This document shows, one piece after another, positions 13,214-25,373 of a stretch of DNA of 64,000 bases; position 1 is the first letter of the stretch; the number at the start of each line of letters is the position of its first letter. The translations under genes were made by a program, and so were the position numbers. Source of the stretch: Ceratorhiza oryzae-sativae (taxonomy: Eukaryota; Basidiomycota; Agaricomycetes; Cantharellales; Ceratobasidiaceae); contig JARWMV010000233.1 in assembly GCA_030998015.1 (NCBI GenBank), forward strand, positions 1,860,001 to 1,924,000, written 5' to 3'. Under the pieces are notes generated by a model. That model saw nothing but the letters and a program-made list of their open reading frames with translations, was not told the DNA's origin and made no database searches.

Positions 13214-15578
13214 TTACGCCCCAGCTAACGCCAACCAAGCAGCTGGAATCGGAGGCACCACTCGCTTTGGTAAGAACCACAGCTGCTCGTACCAGGGCAG
13301 GATCATGCGGGTATCCCGTCGCCGTTTGGCGTCCTCTGCGAACTTCCTGTAGTAGTCGGCTGTCGAAGTCCTATCGAAATTAGCGATCGGAGGAACCCAG
13401 CGGAACGCGCTTTTGCTCCCCCAAGACGCTGGGACGGCCCGGATGGGTGGGAGGGGCTTGTGTGGGAATTTGCCGAGAGCGAGGCCGGCGTTGAGTGCTA
13501 TTGCACACGCCAACTCCCCGGTGGGGACGAGGAAGTAGCTGGGGACGGAGTTGTAGAGGTGTTTTGGTAGGGTAACTTGAATAGGGTCGCCCGTGACTTG
13601 GCCATTGACCACAGGCTCCAGCGCAGGGGCGACCCACAGCGGCAGCGGAGTGTTCTCCGGACCTGCCGCCGGTTCAGCATCCGGCTGTGCTTCGCCTATG
13701 TCAATACCGTCAACGGTCGGCCCTCCCAACGTGTCCACCTCAATCACGTTCCCCAGGTTATCCACAGCCAAGTCCACCTGGGCGACCTCTAGTTCGATTG
13801 GTCCTTCCCCTTCTTCCTGCGTCTCTTGGACTGGTACACCCAGGGTAGCCGAGCCCTCGTTCGCACCTATTGGGAGTTCGTCCTGTTCCTGCGTGATCGC
13901 TTCATTTCCTCCGCCACTCCCAGTGGGTTCTGGACTATGGATTGCCAGCTGTACATCGGTCTCGGCTGGCGCTGGACTTGTGGTAATGTCAGGGACGCTA
14001 GGTCCTCCCTCGCCTTCTTGTCGCCCAACTGGCTACACTGCGGGTTTATACTAGATGTTGGGATGCAAACAAAGGTGCGTACCTCTGCACTCTGATCGAC
14101 TTGCCCTGAAACGGGCGATTCAACGGCACTTGGGCGGCGCCGATACGGGTGATCGGGCGCATCGCCCGGGCGGCGGTAACCCCGAGTACGAGCGAAAACG
14201 CGCCTGGTGTTGTCTTTCTTGGCGATGGCAGGCTCGATAGATTCCGGTGGACTAGTGGGCGAGGCGTTGCTTGAGTGTTGGCTCATGGCGTGCTTTACTT
14301 CCCTGGCCGCTCCCTTGATAATCCGTATTGCATACATAAGTCAATATTTTCACATTAGAACAATTGCAATATACCTGATCCCTCAATTCGCCCCCCTTGA
14401 CAATTTCGGATTTTACTAGGACGGGTGTCTTGGTGGAAGACCCCTCACCCCCTCCGCAATCCACCTCGCGTCCAATGCCTCGATGTACCGCGCGATGCTC
14501 CGGCGTTGACTCGGGAGCTGCCTGTGCGCCTTTGTCAGCCCTATCCTTATACCCGCCGACCGGATTGGTGCGTTGAGACTTGGAGGTTTGACCTATCAAT
14601 CTGAGCATTTAGTTATCTCAGGGATCAGCTGGCTTTCATCCGCTAACGCACCTGTCCTGTGCATACATCCTTGTTCTTCGCGTTCCCCCACCATAAATGG
14701 CGATTTCTGGCCTAACTTGCGACCCCTCGGCTTGGGTCGCCCCAGCGGTTTTTGTTTCGTCATTCTTCTAGATGGCTTCGTTAGTGTGTTCTCGTAGCAA
14801 GATATCCGCTCTCATTCACTTGATTTCGCCGTTCGCGTTTACTGTTCTCTTTGCCTCGAGCTCTTCCATGTTCTTGGGTTCTTGGATCTCATCTTGGAGT
14901 TCTTCATTTTCAGGTCGAGCCAACCCCTCGATATGAGCGTTGTCTGGCCTTGGCACAGCTGGGGTCGATGGCAAAGGCACCCCATTGAGTGCCAGGGGCT
15001 GTTCGTCGGTCGATGTCTCGCCGGCTGCATTCCCTGTAGTCGAGATAGTCTTCTCTGCGGATGGACTGGCTCTACCTGATTTGTCTGCAGCTGAGGCTTT
15101 CCATTCGATCATTAGGGCCAGCTTAGCAATGGCCGGAACTCCCCATGGGGAAAGATTATGCTACGCACAATAAGAAGAGTGAGAAGTAGCGATTTATACT
15201 CATATCTAGCTCACCGGTACCGCATTCGTGTAAATCCCCAAGATGCGATACGCACCTGCGGAAATCGCTGACAACAACCTCTCGCGTTCTGACTCCACCA
15301 CACCAACTGAAGATTCACGCCTCGGGTTACGCAGCTATGAAGAGGTGGTAAGGCCTCCTGCTTTCACCCCCTTGGTCGATAGGCACTTACGACTACCGCT
15401 CCAGAAACCGCGTCCAGGCCCTAGTAAGCTTCAGATCAGTCGCCAACCTCGCGATTTTTGGAGTTGAACGTACTAAAGTATGATCGCTCTTCGCATTCGA
15501 TATCTGTACCACCGGTTCAAACCTAACAAGATGGCTGCGAACAACCGACAGTGAGGTTTCAGACCAGTCGGCTGCCAC
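13214..15578 (-). CDS. Orphan AT-hook protein, probably lineage-restricted
   Basis: Six or seven exons chain in frame. Exon 1 (ATG at 15578) starts MAADWSETSLSVVRSH and ends LTRAWTRFLER. A later exon gives AYRILGIYTNAVP, joined across an intron to HNLSPWGVPAIAKLALMIEWKAS, and runs into a hydrophilic Ser/Glu/Pro-rich region. Splicing through GTGAATG...CATCTAG then yields KPLGRPKPRGRK, a GRP-core AT-hook that could bind AT-rich minor grooves. Downstream exons are disordered. The last exon has a conserved-looking end (HLYNSVPSYFLVPTGELACAIALN, FRWVPPIANFDR, YYRKFAEDAKRRRDTRMILPWYEQLWFLP). I do not recognise the family. The layout (helical N-terminus, AT-hook, acidic linker, aromatic C-terminus) suggests a chromatin or DNA-binding protein, but that is inference. 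Confidence 0.6.
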
Positions 15579-18564
15579 TAGTGCTTATGTGAGCCTCCAC
15601 ATGTGTATTTGAAATTGGTACTCACCGTATCCCTCGTATAACGTCCAGCTCGTCCGATGTGCAAACCGACGAGTCAAGGACATGGGTGCAGTCCGCCATG
15701 GATAGCGGAATAGATTGGGTGCATGGGTAGGTAGCGTGAAAATGAGCATATATGTGGTGATGACAGCGGCCAGCTGGCTAGCGACATCCAGCCCCTGAGT
15801 GAGTGAGCAGTTCGGTTGAGCCAAGGCCATCGACGAAGTGGGCCATTCGCGGATAAAACGCCCGATATAAGCCCACAGTACGCCTATTACTATCTCACAA
15901 CCATTAGCTTTTCATTCCTTGTGGGCTATATCGACCACGCACCCATTCCAGTATGAACTTCGGGCGCCCTTTTGCTCTCCACAAAAGTCTACCCATAAAC
16001 CCAAGCGTAACCGCGCGCAGCAATCCCGCGAGATCATGGTTCATGGCTACGATGTTCACATGGCCGAGTGCGATGCTTTTTCCAGCCGTCAGCTGTCCGT
16101 CACTCGAGCGAGGGATTGCACTCACTACATCCCGCATAAAGCCCACTCAGGCAGAGCCAAGCTTACAAAAGTAGTCGCAGCTGCACAGATAATATAGGTG
16201 GCGGAAATCATGGTTTGTCTGGAAGCAGTAGATCTTCGAAGAGCTTTGATGATGGTCAAGGATCAAAGACCCGCGCCCCTCCAGTTAACCCCCCGCTGGC
16301 TTATGTAGGTCCTCTCGTCTCCTATCAACTCGCTTCGTCATCCAGGAAACGCCAAAACCCCTCGCAGGATTACCTATTTCCGGTCTTTAGCTGTGTGTAT
16401 AACAGACCATGTCTTGGCGTCTCAAACGGGAAAACTAAGTCACGTACCTCAAAAATATATTCTTATTCAGGAGTTCGTCGCCATGTCATTCTCTCGCCTT
16501 GTGTTCATAGCCGACGACCGCTCCTCTGGCCCCTCTCTTAATCGGCCGCAATAAGGGTATATTCATATGTTGAGAAATGCAAACTAAGCTAAAACAACGT
16601 AAACATTGTCAGACATACGTTTACAATAGCCAGGTTCCCGATAAGTCACCCACCATGTAAACTTCCGCCTGCCAAATTACCAGCCAGGGACCTGAACACA
16701 GGGTCGAAACCCAAATTCCTACCATGTTTCAAAGTGCCAACAGTATCATAGCTGCAGGCAGCGGTGTCACAGCCTTCCTGGGCCATACAACCAGGGGGCT
16801 CCGATTGATTAATCTCGTTAATTCTTCGATCAAACTCCGAACAATCTGGTTCATAACAGAGGTGACCGTGGCAAATGTCCTCGCTAGGTCCAACGGGAAT
16901 GATCAAGCACCATAAACGCGCACGATCTATAGAGCCGACTCGTCAGCGTAGTCACTTCCTCCGTGTTTCTGTCGGGTGCAATATGAACCTGAATGATACC
17001 CTCGTGACGAGGCCAGAGATTAGTCGTCTCGCTTGAACAAGATAGTCAGCTGTGGCACACACGAGCATGCTAGTAGTGGGAGATCCATGCCTGGTTACAA
17101 GCCCATCTAGCGCGTAAGCAACTATAATGCCGGAATTGCTGTGAGCGAGCCCGAGAAACGTAGCCCCGTGGTTAAAGCGAGGCAGGCTGGCTTGTTGTTC
17201 ATTGTTCAGGTGTATCGGAACCGAAAGGAGATAGGGATCTTCCAACGGCAGCATCAAAATATGAATATCAACCAATTAGTTTGGCTCGACATATAATCCT
17301 GCGAATCGAGTGTGGAGGGACCGACGAGCGATTTACTGTTCCTCAATTAAAAAACTCAATTTATGCGAGGATTCTGGTGTATTGCTTGTTAATTACGCGA
17401 CCAACCGTGCAGCCAAAGGTTGGGTCGGATGGGGTGGTCAACCTCAGGTGCCACCAACATTTGACTGAGTACCAATTATGTAATGAAGAGTCCATCACAC
17501 GATTCTCTAAGGCTATCTCCTCTACACTCCAAGCCTGTCCACACTTCGCCTCACTCTAGAACAGGAAGATTCCAAACACGACATACGCTAGAGAAATAAA
17601 AAAATATTTAGTGGTTCATAGGGCAACGCTGGACATTGTATGATATCAAAAGTGTTGGTATTCGGTTCTCATGGGGCACTTACGGCGCTCGTGTGTGGCT
17701 TGACTGCACAGTACCGCTCGCTTATATGCGTCGGTAAAATTTTCGTGTATCTTTGCCCTCATTCTTTATTCACTCGTTTACCCGGTTTTCTGGCGGACTG
17801 CAAAAAAAAGGAGAACATAGGGCGAGGAAAGTCGCGCGTTAACGCCCCTTGAGATCAATGTCAATGATTATTTCTTTCTTGCTCGCCCCTAAACCTGGTC
17901 TTTTCGATTGTGTGTATTGTGAGGCCCGGCATGTTCTGGAACGACCTGACTATGCCTACCGGGGCACCAAGATATATGCGGTTGTCATAATCAGTGAAAT
18001 CGGCCTCAGGGAAGGTACACCTGATCGATGCACGCAATGCTTATGACTCTGGTGCGGTCTGACAATGTACTTTCGCTTCTAGATGATTCGGTGAATAATA
18101 CGCGTGAATGGGATATTTTCGGGGAAGGTTCCTCATGCACATAAACCACCAAGTTGCACTCCTGAAATGGGCCTGACTCGAAGAAGTCAGAAGACTCGGT
18201 TAGGGGTAAAAAAAAACCTAGCCGAACTTAGCCTGTATTCAGTAGAAGTAAGGATATATCAAACTCCAGCGAGGCTCGCCGCCGTGATTGCAGGAAAATC
18301 CAGAGCCCGTAGCGATAAATGCTAGGTACTTGGACGAATCAAATGATAAGCTGCAAGGCATCGTAGCAACCACAACGGGCCAGGTATCAATGACCGGCGA
18401 AACCGGCTGTTAAAGGCAGTTCATCATCAATACCAACGCATGCCAAGAACGAGAGACCGTATCTACTGGCAATTTGTCCGTGGGTTGGCTGTGGCATCCA
18501 CTGGTGGGATTGTGAGCGTAAGAGTAGGAGTAGACACCTCAGCCAAGAGTCAAAAGTCTGGCAC
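15579..18564. other. Gene-poor DNA, no supported gene
   Basis: Several frames of 60-107 codons occur (for example 15585-15830, 15904-16146, 16646-16906 and 16952-17275, all minus). They do not chain through good splice sites into any family I can recognise. They may be remnants of decayed genes. Confidence 0.4.
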
Positions 18565-18659
18565 GTCTAACTAAACTTTTTAGCGCCCGTTAGATCACGG
18601 GCAGCACAGGCTACCGGCGCTACCAGGGGCTAGTAGACGCTAAAAGGCCTTAGTTAGAC
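18565..18659. repeat. Short palindromic (MITE-like) element
   Basis: A 95-bp stretch is bounded by imperfect terminal inverted repeats: GTCTAACTAAACTTTTTAGCG on the left matches the reverse complement of CGCTAAAAGGCCTTAGTTAGAC on the right, about 21 bp with a few differences. Further small inverted segments (gcgccc...gggc) lie inside. It has no coding capacity. It could be a miniature transposable element or a hairpin. Confidence 0.5.
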
Positions 18660-19411
18660 AGTGGTATATTAATGGGCGCTAGTCGGAACTCCGGCTTTTT
18701 GATGAGTGAAGACTGGGGCAAGCCATGTGTTCGGATTTTTCGGGATGACTCAACTCTGCCTTGATGCGCAGGACTAGGGCTTCGAATAGCCATCGCGAAG
18801 CTGGCTCATATCAATGTTTTCCAGTAATATTACTATATTCGGGACTCGAGATGTGTCCTTGCATTGTACAATTAGAGAGATTAACATGCATTAGTCCCCC
18901 GGTATCTGTCAACCTCTTGAGGCACTCCCCATTTGGCATAAATATACGCTATTTTAGCCCGTAACAAAACAATCTACCCCAGCATTTGTGCAATAAGCGA
19001 AAAGGACATCTTCTTTCGGTAAGGCTGTGTTGCGGACATTGGCACCGCCCAGGGATCACGTGTTGGAGCCTGTCCAAGTCTCGCCATGCTCATCTGCCTC
19101 ACACAGCAGGTGTGTAATGCGCGGTTGCCTTCTCTAGCCGCCTCGTGCATCACTATTATGTTATCGAGCACTGAGAGTACTCGATCTTTGGTCGTGGCTT
19201 TCATATCTTAGATCTTTCCAACTGCTCATCTGAGGAACTAGGCACCACGAATCTATACTAAACGCTGGTTTTGTCTACTGAACATTGCCTTCGGGTACTT
19301 CACTAAAAAAAACACTGATTGAATAGTGGTTCCTCTAGGAGACACAGCTCATATGGCGAGCAGACGTGGCGAAAGCTCTGAATTGCCCATCCATCGTAGG
19401 ATAAGCATACC
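18660..19411. other. Intergenic, upstream of the pseudokinase gene
   Basis: About 750 nt with nothing recognisable beyond the promoter region of the downstream gene. Confidence 0.4.
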
Positions 19412-21817
19412 ATGGGTGAGGCTGAGCTCCCGACGGCCTCTGCAATATCCTTGGTTTCTACGCCCATCGAGAAGAAAGGAAAATGGAGGCAGACATTCTC
19501 GTTGAAAGGAAAGGGCAAAGAGAGGGCTGACATATATCTCGATTCGCCACTCTCGCCGACCGTGCAAGTCTTGGCGCCAAGCAGCTCTCACAGTCAGACT
19601 CTCGCTGTGGAATCACCTTCTCCGGTCGATATCAGTGACACCGACACGATCCGGCCTGACAATTTGCGGCCACATGGATCCCCTAAACCGGAATCCACAC
19701 GCCGCCCGATGTCTACTTTGGACTCGTACGTAATGGTGGATGCGGTGAGTGAACGTTTGGGCTGGTATTCATCGAGGCATCATCCTCATAATTCGCAGAC
19801 CGCCGAAGATGGTTCGGAATCGGACTCGTCCTACGTTCTTGTAAGCCAACGAAAAGACGCACAGCCTGCGCGCAAAAAGCGGCGCGCCTCGAACCGGGCA
19901 CGGAGCCTGGACATTTCTTCCGCCAATCTGATCTCAAAATCGAAATCCAGCTCTATAAAAGGGACAATCAAGCTCCCTACCATACTTACAAAGACGACCA
20001 ATTTGTCGAAGACCGAGGTGTCTCAAGCTTCCCAATCCCCTGAAATTGAAGACCCTGGTCCGGTTCCTCCTGCTCCCACACAGGCTCATCCAACTCTAAC
20101 CCCGAACACATTGCCGTTGACACCGGAGGTTCCAGAAGCAATCGCAGCCCCCGGTGGTTTGGGGGTTGCTGCGCCCGAGCCTGTAGAACAGCCTCCTTCT
20201 GAAGCAATGTCCCAGGTTGGAACCGAAGCCGCCGTAGATATTGGTCACACACTCCATACCAATGCGAGTCTCCCAATTACCGCATCCGACGTCGTAAGTC
20301 TTCAACTAGAGCACGTTGAGATTATCCTTAGGGTGTGAACTAACTTCGTTTCCAGTGCGAAACCCCAAGCAACGAGGCCGCTAGTGCAGAGTTACACCCG
20401 CGAAACCTCAGCTTCGAGTGATAATCGAGCCGGATTCCAAGGTTCGTTAGTCGAGCATACTCGTGGACTCAATTGTGACAACCCCTAGTACAGACTCCTC
20501 TCGAGTCTAAGGTACCCTCCGAAAACCATCCTGCTAAACCCCCCAGTCGGACGCGACAAAGGCCAAGTCTGCTTCGTCCAATTTGGGCTAGCGGGTGTTT
20601 GACCTGTACCATGGGTCAAATGATGATGGCTCTGTAATTGCAGTAAAAGTCATAGACCTAGGTATCAAGGGGGTCAGTAAAAGCACGCTGGAAGTAGGTG
20701 ATATGGTCTCAATTCTGAAACCTTCTGGCTAAATTCGAAGCATGCAACGTAGCCACTTCAAGCCTGGTCGAAATGTGACCACCCAAACGTAGCGAGGTTG
20801 ATAGACATGCGAGGTTCACCGTATGAGCTCACCCTGGTTTACCCTTGGATGGAAAAGGGAAACATTATCGATTATGTAGTCGAGCATCCAGAAGCGGACC
20901 GTTACCAACTTGTAAGGGGCCACGGCTTATCGTTTATAACTGTGTCTAAAACCTTGATCAGTGTACGCAAGTATGCCAAGGATTGAAGTATCTGCATGAC
21001 ATCGGAATTGTGCGTAATGATAGTATCCCTGTGAATTGTTTCTAACAGAATAGGCTCTGGTCTAGGTACATAGTGGAGTTCGAGGGGTACGTATATCAGA
21101 TGTCACAAGTTCTCGCTCAAACTTAGAACCACATGATATAGTCGAACGTCTTAATTTCGGATGATGGGCTCCCGGTGCTTACAGACGTTGGTATTGCGGC
21201 GTTAAAGACATGCGTAGATACATACACCAATGCGATTCATCTGTGCTCCCCCCGATGGATGGTACGAGAACTCATTTGAAAAAGTGTATTATGCTGATCT
21301 AGTGCAACTAGGCTCCTGAGATTCTACGGAGTAAGGGCGCATACAGCACAGCAAGCGATATGTATGCGCTAGGAATGGTATGTTAAATGAATCGTGGGTT
21401 CACAGGTCTGATTTAATTAGAACCAAATCACACACACAGACAATTCTGGTACAGCAACAATTGCGCTTCCTGGTCGGGGTCTCTGGGCTGATTGAGTACT
21501 TTTAGGAAATATTAACCAGCAAGTTGCCGTTCCATTACTTGGATGATTACAACTTCCTGTCTGCAATGATTTTTGGGAGGAAACCATTACAGCCAAAACG
21601 TCCTGTGGAAGAAATACCCAAGGGATGTGACGCTAGCGATCAGCTGTGGGCACTTTTGGTACGATGCTGGTCTTTTGAAGTTCATGCTCGACCAAGTGCC
21701 GCAGTAGCACTTTCAATTGTTAGTGCATATATTCATGTGTTCATCTTCCGCGATATACATTCTCACTGTACTGAGTAGATGGAGACCATTGTGCATGAGA
21801 GCCTTTGTAAGAGTTGA
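19412..21817 (+). CDS. Predicted pseudokinase with long disordered N-terminal region
   Basis: A first exon of almost 300 codons (from ATG 19412) is Ser/Pro/Thr-rich and disordered, with two basic patches (KKGKWRQTFSLKGKGK near the start, RKKRRASNRARS later). Small linker exons (about 20355-20580) could not be joined with certainty. The kinase-like part then reads VFDLYHGSNDDGSVIAVKVI, AWSKCDHPNVARLID, VYPWMEKGNIIDYV, CTQVCQGLKYLHDIGI, VHSGVRGSNVLISDDG and LTDVG, and ends PRWMAPEIL, SDMYALGMEI, LVRCWSFEVHARPSAA. The last intron is 21719-21778 and the stop is at 21817. The VAVK-type lysine is kept, but the catalytic Asp is missing (HSG where the neighbouring kinase has HGD), DFG is DVG and the glycine loop is degenerate. 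It resembles the kinase at 10.6 kb in exon order, so the two are probably paralogues. Catalytic loss is inferred from these residues. Confidence 0.72.
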
Positions 21818-22301
21818 ATTACTCTGTTTGCATGGTGCCGACAATGCCTTCGGATTTCCGGATTTATTTATTTCGTTATTCGGTCTTACGGCGCTGTTAA
21901 GGATGGAAGATCGGGAGCGTGTGGGAAGGCGATTATCATTCACTTACCTTTATGCTTTGTACTGCCTAAGATATTTATTGTATGTGACTAACTGGGCCTG
22001 TTCGGAGGAGTATGCAGCATATTCTACCCACGTATTTTAAAATTATTGTTGGTATGAGTGGATGACCATTAACGAATCCATTGTGGAAGTAAAGACCCTT
22101 TAGGGTTCAGCGGTGGCTATTTACCCACAAGCGCCCAGGTCACATGCCGACACGTGATCTTGTTTTGGATCAATAACTGGGGTACTGATATTTGAATTTG
22201 CTATCAGCCATGCTTTCAGAGCACGGCTCTCTTAACACGACTTCCACCATGTGCTGATATCATTATTATAATGAACTGTTAGTACGGCTGCTCCCTCCCC
22301 T
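21818..22301. other. Intergenic
   Basis: About 480 nt between two plus-strand genes. No feature is seen apart from presumed UTR and promoter sequence. Confidence 0.4.
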
Positions 22302-24942
22302 ATGGCCCCTCCCCCTCCCCCTCCCGGTATTCTTGACAATCTAAAACAAGCCTCATTCAAACGGGCGCCGTCGGCAACAGCTGGAGCGGAACCCCCTGTT
22401 TCTCCGCCGCGCCTGCTGTCCCCCGCGCGCTCTAGGTTCGCGAGCGAAGATCGCATTGGCGAGGCGCAATTCTATCCCGGTGGCAGCCCAACACCCAGAA
22501 TGAGCCGGCGTAGTGACGATTATCACCAACACTCCCACTATCGTACCGAGAGGCATTATGTCGAGGAACCTGAATCCTATGTGGAACCCGAACCAGCAAC
22601 AGTCGCCGTGCCTGCTAAAAAGAAGAGTAAATGGAAGCAGCTCTTCTCTCGAAAGAAAAAGGGGAAGGGGAAGGGGAAGGCTAGTGTTCATGTGGAACCG
22701 CTACCTCGAGCGGTTCACTCTGTCTACACCGAAGGCTCAGACCTTGAGCCTCCACCTCGGATGCCCGCTGCGGTTGCTCCAAGTGATATCACTAGCACGA
22801 GTCGACGGTATCAACTTAGCGATCCCGGGCCAGTACCAACGGAGACATTAACGACTACGGCGTTTACGCCTCACCGCACGTCTGTATCCGAATCTCGGGC
22901 TGAATCTTTACGAGCGAGCGAAATTGCGGGAGGGGAGACCACAGCACCGAGACACGCCGTTGGACAAGCGCATTTGCGTGAAAGAGCAGAAGGAAGCTTC
23001 GTGACGCGGGCCGAGAGTATATTGGATCCTGGACCCCCTGTGATGCTTGTCGATGAGCAAACTGGCAATAGCGTCCCTCGCGAAGTTAGCTTTATTTCGA
23101 ATCAGACTGGGAGTCGCCATCATTCGATTACTGGCCTTCCCGTCAAAAAGAAGCGCACTCTGGGCGGAACACTGAAAAGGCTCTTTTCGCGGAAGAAAAA
23201 GGTTCCTCCTTTGGTCATCCCACCTCCTGAACAACCGGTGCCCACCTCTCACTTCGTTGAGGTTGAGGATGCAGGACCCCTTTCCCCACCACCACCCATA
23301 ACCCCATACTCAGCTCCTCCCTCCGCTGTACCAGCTGTAACATCCCCGCGGTCGTCTCGTTCGCATCGTTCACTAATATCTCCGCCCCCCGACGTTGTCG
23401 TACCCGTTTCTACCAGGGCGTCCTCACCCGCCATACCTCCTGTCCGGCGCGAAACCGCCCATTCTATATCCACCACACATTCGGTGCTCCAACCAACCCA
23501 AATCATACCAGGCGTTGCCACTCCCGCACGACGCGGCACAAACTCGTCGGCCGGTGTTGCTCCCGTACGGCGTGGCACAAACTCGTCGGCTGGCGTTGCT
23601 CCCGTACGGCGTGGCACAGGCTCGTCCGTTGGTACTGCCCCCGTACGCCGCGGGACTGGATCATCTATGAGCGCTGCACAGAAATCTTCGCTTGGATTCG
23701 GGAGACGAAATACAGGCTCATCCGCTGCACCTGCACCTGCACGTCAGGTAGTGGCGCCTCCTCCTCCATTATCTAAGGTCACTGGGAGCCTTTCACCTTC
23801 AATTCATTCGGCCGCTGGTGACAGGAGTTGGGGTGAAGTCCACGTACCACCGGAGTCTTCGCCGGTGCGTAGTCCTGTCACAAATGAAAGGCCATCGGTG
23901 GGCACAGGGCTAGGTCTAGGCAGAACAGGAGTTGGGCTTGGAAACAGACCTGGTTTGGCTAGCCAACCGCCACGGGCATCCCGGCCGCTTCGCACATATA
24001 CCGCTCCGCCACCAAGGTCGCGCTATGTACACGTTCGACAGCCTATTCCACCTCCACCACGATATGCACCCATACCCAGGACTGCGTCCACTACAAGGGC
24101 TGCAACTGAAGGGATGGAAGCGCAGGTGCAACTCATTGTCACCGCATTGCGTGACTTAGCAGAAGAGCACCGGCGTGACCGCGTGGTCGCCGAAGCCCGC
24201 CTGCAAGAAGAGCGTGATTGGTCCGCGGCTGAGCGAGAGCGGGATGCCGAATTGCGAGCACTTGTAATGCAGCTAGCTTCGTCTCGGGCTATGAGGGGGG
24301 GAGGACCTCGAGTCGGTGAATTTGGTGAAAGGATGGTTCGAACTCAGGCGGGGGTCGTCGAAGAAATTAGGACAGGACCTAGCTCAGAATTCGACACAAC
24401 CGAGATTAGGGGCTTGGGCGCAAGCGGGCTAAGTACGGCTAGGCTCGCGGGGCTGGGCGTTGGTGGATCTGGTGAGGACCTTGCACTGCTGTGTGCCCTG
24501 CTGCTCGCGGGGCGCTAGCAACTTGGCTGTCCTTGCACTTACTGATTGGGTTGTTGCTTTTTTTCCCTTGTTTTTTTGGGTGGCCACCACCTCCTTTCAC
24601 GACCTTGTTCACGCTCTTGCTCGGCTACATAAATTATCCCTCCCACTCAACTCGACACACTCTGGCATCGTCTTTGCAATCACTTAGATATCGAACGACT
24701 GTTAGAAATTATGCGCCAAGGGCATGAGGTAACCATGCAGACTTATAGGGATATGATCGATCGTGAGTATCGTGGCCTTCACTTGGCGGAATCATACGAT
24801 TAATGGAAACCAATCAGGTTGGAGAGCAGACATCGAAGCGAGTCACCAAAAGTTTTTAAATGAGCAGGAAGCGATCCGAGCACGCCGGGAGCGAAAACGC
24901 GAGAAGCCCATTCATTGGCAGCCAGGTGTGAATATGTGGTAA
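22302..24942 (+). CDS. Disordered basic/proline-rich protein with internal tandem repeat and C-terminal coiled coil
   Basis: A large first exon begins MAPPPPPPGILDNLKQASFKR and is low-complexity (Pro, Ser, Arg) with two strongly basic patches: KKKSKWKQLFSRKKKGKGK at about residues 106-126 and KKRTLGGTLKRLFSRKKK farther on. Four tandem 13-14-residue units (GVAPVRRGTNSSA type) lie at 23511-23668. After an Arg/Pro region a helical, probably coiled-coil stretch follows (VQLIVTALRDLAEEHRRDR...). The open frame reaches 24518, but better C-terminal exons lie beyond: IERLLEIMRQGHEVTMQTYRDMI, a 55-nt intron, then WRADIEASHQKFLNEQ and a stop at 24942. The splice chain between 24470 and 24660 is not resolved. 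The family is not recognised. The paired aromatic-basic motifs could target membrane lipids or the nucleus. Confidence 0.6.
23511..23668 (+). repeat. Four 39-42-nt tandem coding repeats
   Basis: Successive units encode GVATPARRGTNSSA, GVAPVRRGTNSSA, GVAPVRRGTGSSV and GTAPVRRGTGSSM. They differ at few nucleotides, which implies recent tandem duplication. Each unit has an RRGT/S core that resembles a basophilic phosphorylation site (inference). Confidence 0.85.
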
Positions 24943-25373
24943 TTTACCATGACTGTTAGTTCGCCCCTTGGACAGCTATGTAGTAGGACGGTTGTTGTTA
25001 GTGGTTCATGTTCCTTTTTACTGTTAGTTTATATCTTCAGTTCCCTGTTTCTATTTGGACATGGATTTCCCATATGAGTTGTGCATGACCTACGTTTATC
25101 ACGATTCAATGTAACATACTGTAATATCAACATAACTTGCATGACTTCGTGCGCATCCGTACTGTAGATTCTTGAGCGCAAAGTTCGTGAGAAATGAAAA
25201 GGGTATAGTCCATATATGCGCGTGTATTGCGGCCGAGCAAGCTCTGGATTCATGGTTGCTGGGGTTCCATCCGTGAGGTGTAAATAATCACACATCAAAG
25301 CTAACCCTCTTCCTGCAGTAATCAGAGGCATGGCATTTCATGTTCCGCAGGTGCACGAACACAGAGCCAGAAG
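24943..25373. other. Intergenic, convergent 3' ends
   Basis: About 430 nt between the 3' ends of the disordered protein gene (+) and the EZH2-like gene (-). It probably holds both 3' UTRs. No other feature was seen. Confidence 0.4.

Noticed and set aside
15585..16146. Minus-strand frames that might be a P450 or membrane-protein N-terminus
   Set aside because: The only hint is a hydrophobic segment followed by EGYGEY. No heme-binding or other family motif could be linked by splicing.
16646..17275. Minus-strand frames suspected to be a WD40 or hydrolase gene
   Set aside because: No repeat periodicity and no catalytic motif could be established.
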